Of a stretch of DNA of 64,000 nt, positions 57,485-64,000 are shown in pieces. Source of the DNA: AC-32 sp963719275 (GTDB lineage Bacteria; Actinomycetota; Thermoleophilia; Gaiellales; Gaiellaceae); contig CAVRBT010000015.1 of NCBI GenBank assembly GCA_963719275.1, positions 1-64,000 on the forward strand, written 5' to 3'. The notes below the pieces were generated by a model. The model worked only from the letters and a program-made list of their open reading frames with translations. It was not told the DNA's origin and made no database searches. Each line of letters starts with the position of its first letter. The first letter of the stretch is position 1. The position numbers and the translations under genes were made by a program.

Positions 57485-59380
57485 CTAGAGCTTCTGGCCG
57501 GAGAGCGTGTCCTCGTCGACCGCAGCCGTGGTCTCGGCCGCTAGACGCGGCACGCGCATCATCGTGGCGAGGCGCGAGACCACCTCGAGCGTCTCGCCCT
57601 CGCGGACGAGGCGGTCGAGCTCGGCCAGCTCCTCCTCGAGCCACGCCGCGTCGACGATCGGGCCGCGGACGCGCATGATCTTCGGGTGCGTGGTCGGCTC
57701 GGCGACCTCGCCTTCGCCCCACAGCTCCTCGTGCAGCTTCTCGCCCGGCCGGGTGCCGACGATCTCGACGTCGATGTCGTGCTCCGGGTCCTTACCGGAG
57801 AGCCGGATCATCTGCATGGCCAGGTCGAGGATCCGCACCGGCTCCCCCATGTCGAGCACGAAGACGTCGCCCCGCCCGCCGATGGCGCCGGCCTGGACGA
57901 CGAGCGAGCCGGCCTCCGGGATCGTCATGAAGTAGCGTGTCATCTCCGGGTGCGTGAGCGTCACCGGCCCGCCCTTGGCGATCTGCTTGCGGAAGATCGG
58001 GATCACGCTGCCCGACGAGCCGAGCACGTTGCCGAAGCGCACCGCGACGAACCGCGTCGCCACGTCGTCGCGCACGCCGTAGGCCTCGACGATCCATTCG
58101 CAGAGCGCCTTCGACTGGCCCATCACGGTCTTCGCGTTGACCGCCTTGTCCGTCGAGATCAGGACGAAGCGAGCGGCGCCGAACTCCACCGCCGCATCGG
58201 CCACGACCCGCGTCCCGAGCGCGTTGTTGCGCACCGACTCGAGCGGGTTCGCCTCCATCAGCGGCACATGCTTGTAGGCGGCCGCGTGGAAGACGAGGTT
58301 CGGCCGATAGCGGTCGAAGACCTGGCGCATCTTGGCGCGGCTCTTGCAGTCGGCCAGCACCGGGATCGAGGCCGCGAAGCCCCGGTCGTCGACGAGCTCG
58401 CGCTCGATCTCGAACAGCGCGGTCTCGCCCTGGTCGACGAGCACCAGCCGCTGAGGGCCGACGCGCGCGATCTGGCGGCAGAGCTCGGAGCCGATCGACC
58501 CACCCGCGCCGGTCACCAGCACCGTCGCGTCCTTCAGATACGCGGCCGAGGTCTCGAGGTCGACCTCGACCGGCTCGCGCCCGAGCACGTCCTCGACCTG
58601 CACCGGCCTGATCTGCGTCGCAAGGTCGCTCTCACCTGAGATCAGCTCGTACAGGCCAGGCAGCGTCTTGACCGGCACGTGGTTCTCGCGGGTCACGTTG
58701 ACGATCCGCTGGCGCATCTCGCCCGAGGCGGACGGGATCGCGAGGATCACCTCGTCGGGCCGGTTGTCGCGCAGGATGTGACGCAGGTCGTCGACGGTGC
58801 CGAGCACGCGGACGCCGTGGATGCGGAGGTTCTTCTTGCGCGGGTCGTCGTCGATCAGGCCGATCGGCGTATAGCCGAGCTGGCGGTTGCGCTGCATCTC
58901 CCGGATCACGAGCTGGCCCGCGTCGCCCGCGCCGACGACCAGCACCTCCTTGCCGCGGGCGACGATCCCCGTGGTCGGCCGTTCCATGAGCGTGCGTGCA
59001 AGCAGGCGCGACCCCGCGATGAAGGCGAGCGTGAGGAGGAGGTCGAGCGCCGCGATCCCGCGCGGCAGCTTCACCGTCGGCACCGGCGAGATCAGGTAGA
59101 CCGCCACGTCCGCGAGCACCGTCGCCAGCGTGACGCCCCACGCGATCCGCCACATGTCGCGCGTCGAGACGTAGCGCCACCAGCGGTTGTAGAAGCCGAG
59201 CCCGACGAAGACCGCGAGCTTGATCGCGACGACGACGAGGATCGTCCGCTTGAAGAGCGTCTCGTAGTAGACCGGCGTCGGCGAGTCGAAGCGCAGCGTG
59301 AACGCGAGCCACCAGGCCAGCGCGACTAGCGCCCCGTCGGCGACCAGCTGCCAGACGCGGTGTCTGTTGACCAGGTTCAC
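57485..59380 (-). CDS. CapD/PglF-type membrane nucleotide-sugar 4,6-dehydratase
   Basis: The 631-residue protein has four N-terminal membrane helices (to about 125), a first Rossmann domain (VLVVGAGDAGQLVIREMQRN), and a second, catalytic SDR domain with VLVTGAGGSIGSELCRQI, VFHAAAYKHVPLMEANP, STDKAVNAKTVMGQSKALCEWI and VRFGNVLGSSGSVIPIF. This is the UDP-GlcNAc 4,6-dehydratase (PglF/WbpM) family. It makes a 4-keto-6-deoxy sugar that the adjacent aminotransferase can aminate. Starts at GTG 59380 with a 4-base overlap. Confidence 0.9.
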   Translation of the reverse strand: MNLVNRHRVWQLVADGALVALAWWLAFTLRFDSPTPVYYETLFKRTILVVVAIKLAVFVGLGFYNRWWRYVSTRDMWRIAWGVTLATVLADVAVYLISPVPTVKLPRGIAALDLLLTLAFIAGSRLLARTLMERPTTGIVARGKEVLVVGAGDAGQLVIREMQRNRQLGYTPIGLIDDDPRKKNLRIHGVRVLGTVDDLRHILRDNRPDEVILAIPSASGEMRQRIVNVTRENHVPVKTLPGLYELISGESDLATQIRPVQVEDVLGREPVEVDLETSAAYLKDATVLVTGAGGSIGSELCRQIARVGPQRLVLVDQGETALFEIERELVDDRGFAASIPVLADCKSRAKMRQVFDRYRPNLVFHAAAYKHVPLMEANPLESVRNNALGTRVVADAAVEFGAARFVLISTDKAVNAKTVMGQSKALCEWIVEAYGVRDDVATRFVAVRFGNVLGSSGSVIPIFRKQIAKGGPVTLTHPEMTRYFMTIPEAGSLVVQAGAIGGRGDVFVLDMGEPVRILDLAMQMIRLSGKDPEHDIDVEIVGTRPGEKLHEELWGEGEVAEPTTHPKIMRVRGPIVDAAWLEEELAELDRLVREGETLEVVSRLATMMRVPRLAAETTAAVDEDTLSGQKL

Positions 59381-60459
59381 GCGCGCACCGCCGCGGCCTC
59401 ACGGATCACGCTGACCACGCGCTCCTGCGTCTCGGCGGGGATCCCCGCCCACATCGGCAGCGCGAGGTTCTCGGCCGCGGCCTTCTCGGTCTCCGGGAGC
59501 GAGCCCTCCTTCCAGCCGAGGTAGCGCAGGGCCGGCTGGAGGTGGAGCGGGACGACGTAGTAGGAGGCGTTCGCGATCCCGGCCTCCGAGAGCGCCTCGC
59601 GGAAGCGGGCGCGCTCGGGCGTGCGGACGACGTACATGTGGTAGACGTGGCCCGCTTCGTCGGCCGGCAGCTCGCACAGCTCCCCCAGGCCGAGCCCCTC
59701 GTAGCGCGCTGCGGCCTGGCGGCGCGCCTCGTTCCAGCCCGAGATCTCGCCCAGGAAGAGGCGCAGCACCGCGGCCTGCAGCTCGTCGAGGCGCGAGTTG
59801 TAGCCGACCGCCTCGAAGTTCTTCTTCTCCTTCGAGCCGTGGAAGCGCAGCAGCTTGACGCGGTCTGCGAGCTCCTCGTCGGTGGCCGCGACCAGGCCGC
59901 CGTCCCCGAGCGCGAACAGGTTCTTCGTCGGGAAGAAGCTGAACGTCGAGAGCGCCCCCACCTTCGCGACGCCTTCGGCGCCAAAGGCCTGCGCGGCGTC
60001 CTCGACGATCGGGATCCCGAGCTCGGCCAGCCCTTCCAGCGGCATCACGCGCCCGAACAGGTGCACCGGCATCAGCGCGCGCGTGCGGTCGGTGACGCGC
60101 GCGGCCACGTCCTCGGGGTCGAGGTTCAGGGTCAACGGGTCGATGTCCGCGAAGACCGGAGTCGCGCCGCGGCGCGCGATCGCCTCGGCGGTCGCGTAGA
60201 ACGTGAACGACGGGCAGATCACCTCGTCGCCGGGCCCGATGTCCATCGCGTCCAGCGCGAGGACGAGCGCGTCGGTGCCGTTGGCGACGCCGACGGTGCG
60301 CGGCACGCCGAGGTAGCCGGCCGCCTCCTGCTCGAACGCCGTGACGTTCGGGCCGAGAATGAAGGTGCCCGACTCGAGCACCTCTCGCATCCGCTCGACG
60401 ATCTCGGAGATGAGGTGCTCGTACTGAGCCTTGACGTCTACGAGCGGAATTCGGGTCAC
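59377..60459 (-). CDS. DegT/DnrJ/EryC1-type sugar aminotransferase
   Basis: This 360-residue PLP enzyme has the family layout: GPNVTAFEQEAAGYLG, VGVANGTDALVLALDAMDIGPGDEVICPSFTFYATAEAI, VEDAAQAFGA and SFFPTKNLFALGDGG with the Schiff-base Lys at about 179, then GYNSRLDELQAAVLR and HVYHMYVVR. It aminates the 4-keto sugar produced by the CapD-type enzyme encoded next. It starts at GTG 60459 overlapping the DedA stop. Which nitrogen position and whether acetylation follows are not clear, as no acetyltransferase is adjacent. Confidence 0.9.
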   Translation of the reverse strand: MTRIPLVDVKAQYEHLISEIVERMREVLESGTFILGPNVTAFEQEAAGYLGVPRTVGVANGTDALVLALDAMDIGPGDEVICPSFTFYATAEAIARRGATPVFADIDPLTLNLDPEDVAARVTDRTRALMPVHLFGRVMPLEGLAELGIPIVEDAAQAFGAEGVAKVGALSTFSFFPTKNLFALGDGGLVAATDEELADRVKLLRFHGSKEKKNFEAVGYNSRLDELQAAVLRLFLGEISGWNEARRQAAARYEGLGLGELCELPADEAGHVYHMYVVRTPERARFREALSEAGIANASYYVVPLHLQPALRYLGWKEGSLPETEKAAAENLALPMWAGIPAETQERVVSVIREAAAVRA

Positions 60460-61106
60460 GATGCGCGCTTGAGTCTAGAGACTCGCCGAACTACCAGGTA
60501 CAGCACGAGAAGCGCTGCTCCTGCCACGAGCGCGATGTCGAAGAAGTGATGGAAGCGCTCGTAGTTGCTGCCGACGGCGTACCCGATCGCGGCGAACGCG
60601 AACGCCCAGAGCGCCGAGCCGATCAGCGTGAAGAGCGTGTACGGGCCGAGTGGCATCTCGAAGATCCCGGCGGGGATCGAGACGAAGGAGCGCACGACCG
60701 GCGTGACGCGTCCGAGCAGCACCGCCCAGCGGTCGTGACGGTCGAACCAACGCTCGGCCCGGGCGAACCGCTCAGGCCCCAGATGAAGCAGGCGCCCGCG
60801 CTTCTCCACGAGCGGCCTGCCCCCGTAGAGGCCGATGGCCCAGCCGGCGATCGCGCCGGCGAGGTAGCCCAGCGTGCCTGACAGCGACATCGTCACGTAG
60901 GCGCCGAAGCCCGGCGCGATCTCGTGGCCGAAGAGGACGACGTGCTGGGAGGCGAAGGCGCCCGACGCGAGCGCGCCCGCGTAGACCATCACCAGCTCGC
61001 TCGCGGCCGGGAAGACGGCGTCGATCGCCATCAGGAAGAAGACCGCGTAGACCCCGTGATCGCCGACGAAGGAAGTGACGGAGCCCGTGATCGACGCGAC
61101 GAGCAC
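60456..61106 (-). CDS. DedA/SNARE-associated family membrane protein
   Basis: The 216-residue protein has about five membrane regions with the DedA core: FPAASELVMVYAGALASG near the N-terminus, TLGYLAGAIAGWAIGLYGG with its Gly-rich reentrant part, FARAERWFDRHDRWAVLLGRVTPVVRSFVSIPAGIFEMPLGPYTLFTLIGSALWAF with the conserved Arg residues. Bacterial DedA proteins flip undecaprenyl phosphate or phospholipid across the membrane. Placement before sugar-dehydratase and aminotransferase genes fits a role in recycling the glycan carrier. Initiates at 61106. Confidence 0.87.
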   Translation of the reverse strand: MLVASITGSVTSFVGDHGVYAVFFLMAIDAVFPAASELVMVYAGALASGAFASQHVVLFGHEIAPGFGAYVTMSLSGTLGYLAGAIAGWAIGLYGGRPLVEKRGRLLHLGPERFARAERWFDRHDRWAVLLGRVTPVVRSFVSIPAGIFEMPLGPYTLFTLIGSALWAFAFAAIGYAVGSNYERFHHFFDIALVAGAALLVLYLVVRRVSRLKRAS

Positions 61107-61131
61107 CGGGCGAGTCTATGGTTGTCGCGGG

Positions 61132-62928
61132 CTAGCGCCGGACGACGAAGCGCTGGTTCAGGTCGACCGGGCCGTACGAGTTCTGGGCGAAGATCTTGAA
61201 CACGTACGTGCCGCGGTAGACGAGGCGGCCGTTCTTGAAGCGGCCACTCCAGGCGATCGCGCGCGTGCCGGCGGCGAGGTTCCTCGCCGGCAAGCGGCGG
61301 ATCAACACCCCGCGGGTCGTCCAGATCGAGGGCGTGACGCGCGCGGGGTAGGCGAGCTTGAAGCGTGCCACGACCGCGCTGCGCGACTTCTTCCGCAGCT
61401 TGACCGAGCGCGGCGCGACGCGGATGAACCCGAGCGTGTCGTTCAGCCAGAAGGCGCGCTCGACCGACGACTCCTGCCCGTCGGTGTCCGTGGCCTTCAC
61501 GACCCAGCGCCAGCGCCCGAGCGGGTCGCCGTCCAGCGTACGGAACCGGCGTCCGTGGATCCTCCTGGCACCGTGGACGGCTTTTCCGCGTTGCTTCTTG
61601 CTCGAGCTCGGCCACTGGAAGCTGTAGACGCCGGGCTCGCGCGTCCCCGTGTCGGTGAACGCCATCGCGCCGCCCGGGCCGACCAGGCTCGCGGTCACGT
61701 TCGAGGTGCGGACGACCTTGTAGGCGAGCTGCTGCCGCTCGGCGATTCCGTCGCCGTTAGGGGAGACCACCGGCAACGCGGGCAGTGGGGCGTAGACGCC
61801 GCTGTAGAGCACCGCCAGCGTCTCGGCCACCGGCCGCTCGCCGCCGCGGTCCGACGGCCGGTTGAGCAGCTTGCCGTCGAACGCCATGGTGGTCGAGCCC
61901 CCCGCGTCGAGCGAGGAGGCGGTGACCGCACCGAGGCGCACCATCGCCTGCGCGAGCTCCCAGTTCGTCATGCCGACGCTGTAGCCGCGGCGACGCCCGT
62001 CGACGGCGAGCAGGATGATCTTTCCGTCGCGCCGCTGGCCGACCGCGGTGCGCGGGTTGCGCGGGCCGAGCTGGGTCGGCAGGAAGTCCTCGCCCGCGGT
62101 CCAGACGGCCTTGCCGTTGCGAACGATCACCGGGCCGCCGCCGAGCGCGTCGGTCACGCCGCTCGCGAGCCAGTCAGGCGAGAGGATCAGGCGCGTCAGT
62201 ACCGGGGTCCCGGACGGGGCCTCCTGCTGGACCTTCGCCACCTGCGAGCCGCGCGCCAGCAGCACGGCGCCGTTGCGCGGGATCGGCGTGCCGCCGCCGC
62301 TGTGCTGGAACGTGACCGTCCCGGCGAGCTCGCCTCCGGGCACCGCCGGCGGGAACGGCTGCAGGACCGCCTCGACGACCCCGGGGATCCTCGGCGTCGT
62401 CGCGCCCCAGGCGGGCGTGAAGAGCGAGGTGCCGTCGCCGCGCGGCGGCTGGTTCAGCCCCGTCAGCGGCCGGCGCTGGCCGAGCCCCTGCCAGTAGCCG
62501 TAGAAGGAGACGCGCTGGACGTTGAGGCGCCCGTCGCTCGTGATCCCGACGCTCGACCGGAAGCGGTAGGGCGGGCTCTGCAGGACGCGGTCCTGCATCA
62601 GCATCCCGGTCGGGTGCCCGTCCTTCCAGTTGAAGAGGTCGCCGTTCACCCCGACCACGGTGGCGGAGTCGGAGACGTCCTTCTGCATGTCGGTCACGCG
62701 CTCCGTGCCGAGGATCGCCCCGTTCGAGAGCAGCGGCTTGAGCTGGTAGAGGCCGCCCGGGCGCGGCGCGGTCACGACGTTCAGGACGACGGGCCCGTGC
62801 GCGGTGAACTGGACCGTGCGCTTGTAGCTCACGTTCGGCATCAGCACCTGCGTGGCGGCGCGCGCCGGCGCCGCGAACGCGGCGACGAGGCTTGCCAGCA
62901 GGGCTCCGATGAGGATTCGGCGGAGCAC
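61132..62928 (-). CDS. Secreted phosphodiester-glycosidase-like (NAGPA) protein with Ig-like tail
   Basis: The 598-residue protein has a signal peptide (about 1-25), a NAGPA/DUF2233-type domain with VVGVNGDLFNWKDGHPTGMLMQD, VGITSDGRLNVQR, NPRTAVGQRRDGKIILLAVDGRRRGYSVGMTNWELAQAMVRLGAVTASSLDAGGSTTM (the conserved D-x-G-G-S-T), and a C-terminal FlgD-like Ig region of about 220 residues (LGFIRVAPRSVKLRKKSR and TYVFKIFAQNSYGP). It may trim phosphodiester-linked sugars outside the cell. GTG 62928 is the start. DedA follows 25 bases later. Confidence 0.78.
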   Translation of the reverse strand: MLRRILIGALLASLVAAFAAPARAATQVLMPNVSYKRTVQFTAHGPVVLNVVTAPRPGGLYQLKPLLSNGAILGTERVTDMQKDVSDSATVVGVNGDLFNWKDGHPTGMLMQDRVLQSPPYRFRSSVGITSDGRLNVQRVSFYGYWQGLGQRRPLTGLNQPPRGDGTSLFTPAWGATTPRIPGVVEAVLQPFPPAVPGGELAGTVTFQHSGGGTPIPRNGAVLLARGSQVAKVQQEAPSGTPVLTRLILSPDWLASGVTDALGGGPVIVRNGKAVWTAGEDFLPTQLGPRNPRTAVGQRRDGKIILLAVDGRRRGYSVGMTNWELAQAMVRLGAVTASSLDAGGSTTMAFDGKLLNRPSDRGGERPVAETLAVLYSGVYAPLPALPVVSPNGDGIAERQQLAYKVVRTSNVTASLVGPGGAMAFTDTGTREPGVYSFQWPSSSKKQRGKAVHGARRIHGRRFRTLDGDPLGRWRWVVKATDTDGQESSVERAFWLNDTLGFIRVAPRSVKLRKKSRSAVVARFKLAYPARVTPSIWTTRGVLIRRLPARNLAAGTRAIAWSGRFKNGRLVYRGTYVFKIFAQNSYGPVDLNQRFVVRR

Positions 62929-63009
62929 GACCCGTCGGCCAAGGTAGCTACGGACTCCGAAGAAGTCCAACGCCTCGCGGTGAGGATTTCGTAAAGGTAG
63001 GTTCCGGCT

Positions 63010-64000
63010 GTGAGCGCAACCGTAGGCACCCGCACGGAGTTCGTCGAGGGGCTGATCGAGCGCTATCCGGAGATCCCGACCGAGGCGGTGCTGAAGGAGG
63101 ACCTGCTCCGAACCGGGATGGCGTTCGACGACTCGGCGCTGACGGAGAACCTTGACGGCACGGTCAAGCCCAAGTCGTACTTCATCTTCTCGTTCGACCA
63201 GAAGCCGCTCACCGAGCTCGGCGCGGCCGCGCTCCAGCGTCCGCCGGAGGAGCTCGCGCTCACGGGCGGGCCGCACGAGCTGCGGCGAACGATCGTCTCG
63301 GTGCGCGTCAATCCAGACTCGCCGTACCGCATCGTGCTCAGCGACGGTGGGCTGCGCCTGTCGCTCGAGGGCAGCGAGCTGGCGGACGTGGCCCTGCCGC
63401 CGATGCCCGAGTACTACCGCCACACGCTCGCGAACGGCAAGACGGTGATGGAGACCGCGCCCACGATCGAGTGGGGCTACCTGATCTACCTCACCGTGCT
63501 GCGCCTCTGCCAGTACTTCGGCGCGCACGAGGAGTGCGGCTTCTGCGACATCAACCACAACTGGCGCCAGCACAAGAAGGCCGGCCGGCCGTACACCGGC
63601 GTGAAGCCGGTCGAGGACGTGCTCGAGGCGCTCGCGCTGATCGACCGCTACGACGACGGCGCCTCGCACGCGTACACGCTCACCGGCGGCTCTGTCACCT
63701 CGACGGTCGAGGGCCTCGCGGAAGCCGACTTCTACGGCCGCTACGCACAAGCGATCGAGGAGCGGTTCACCGGCCGGTGGATCGGCAAGGTCGTCGCTCA
63801 GGCCCTGCCGAAGGCCGACGCGCAGCGCTTCAAGGACTACGGCATCTCGATCTACCACCCGAACTACGAGGTCTGGGACAAGCGGCTCTTCTCGCTGATC
63901 TCGCCGGGGAAGCAGCGCTACGTCGGACGCGAGGAATGGCATCGCCGGATCCTCGACGCGGCGGACGTCTTCGGCCCGGCGAACGTGATCCCGAACTTCG
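63010..64000 (+). CDS. Radical SAM protein with an unusual Cys spacing, 3' end outside the window
   Basis: At least 330 residues of an open frame starting at GTG 63010 behind AAAGGTAGG. The stretch RLCQYFGAHEECGFCDIN puts three Cys at 167, 176 and 179, a C-x8-C-x2-C instead of the common C-x3-C-x2-C. A following LTGGSVTS (about 225) matches the SAM-binding GGE-like strand. Residues 1-160 form an added N-terminal domain. The protein runs off the end of the window, so function and C-terminal domains are unknown. It is divergent from the phosphodiester-glycosidase-like gene. Confidence 0.7.
   Translation, partial: MSATVGTRTEFVEGLIERYPEIPTEAVLKEDLLRTGMAFDDSALTENLDGTVKPKSYFIFSFDQKPLTELGAAALQRPPEELALTGGPHELRRTIVSVRVNPDSPYRIVLSDGGLRLSLEGSELADVALPPMPEYYRHTLANGKTVMETAPTIEWGYLIYLTVLRLCQYFGAHEECGFCDINHNWRQHKKAGRPYTGVKPVEDVLEALALIDRYDDGASHAYTLTGGSVTSTVEGLAEADFYGRYAQAIEERFTGRWIGKVVAQALPKADAQRFKDYGISIYHPNYEVWDKRLFSLISPGKQRYVGREEWHRRILDAADVFGPANVIPNF

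Overview
The window is very GC-rich (roughly 70 percent by eye). Genes are packed tightly, many start with GTG, and many neighbours overlap by 4 bases (ATGA or GTGA). The gene families (HRDC-type UvrD helicase, two-subunit class I fumarase, DHA2 transporter, many ATP-grasp and glycosyltransferase genes) fit a member of the Actinomycetota, and the style recalls class Thermoleophilia. That placement is inferred from composition and gene families, not from a marker-gene comparison. No rRNA, tRNA, CRISPR array, prophage or intact transposase gene was seen.

Layout. (1) 1-6.4 kb: small membrane and secreted proteins, a frameshifted family-2 glycosyltransferase, a Wzz-like chain-length protein and two tandem beta-propeller proteins. 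(2) 6.7-20.1 kb: a 12-gene leftward glycan operon with glycosyltransferases, a phosphoglycosyl transferase, a FemAB-like transferase, an ATP-grasp ligase and a degenerate one, an O-antigen-polymerase-like protein and a flippase-like membrane protein. (3) 20.2-26.1 kb: an IF-2B-like protein, a TetR/MFS pair, and a HEAT-repeat protein coupled to a processive-type glycosyltransferase. (4) 26.1-38.7 kb: a broken L,D-transpeptidase, two sugar epimerases, another ATP-grasp ligase, a Wzx flippase and second polymerase, secreted Ig-like proteins and an orphan solute-binding lipoprotein. (5) 38.7-47.2 kb: a leftward operon of a FAD oxidase/reductase, class I fumarase, phosphosulfolactate synthase, APS reductase, APS kinase, ATP sulfurylase, a TauE-type exporter and an ATP-grasp protein. 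It activates and reduces sulfate to sulfite and contains an enzyme that adds sulfite to phosphoenolpyruvate, but no sulfite reductase is in view. (6) 47.2-54.5 kb: a methyltransferase, a pilin-like protein, a LysR/iron-alcohol-dehydrogenase pair, and a second phosphoglycosyl transferase with asparagine synthase, ASCH and DUF354 genes. (7) 54.5-64 kb: a hydrolase, UvrD2-like helicase, CapD-type dehydratase with its aminotransferase, DedA, a phosphodiester-glycosidase-like secreted protein and the start of an unusual radical SAM enzyme.

The most striking signal is non-coding. A two-hairpin element of about 65-75 bases occurs six times (near 14.07, 21.05, 28.98, 34.08, 44.65 and 45.90 kb). Its stems show compensatory changes. 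It fills gaps in otherwise overlapping operons, often ends at a neighbour's stop codon, and in one case sits in frame inside the fumarase beta-subunit gene. Other palindromic families are also present: a hairpin that encloses the Shine-Dalgarno and ATG of cysH, two elements with identical 18-base inverted ends, a GTGTCAGACAC pair, and two GTAACAGACTGTTAC palindromes.
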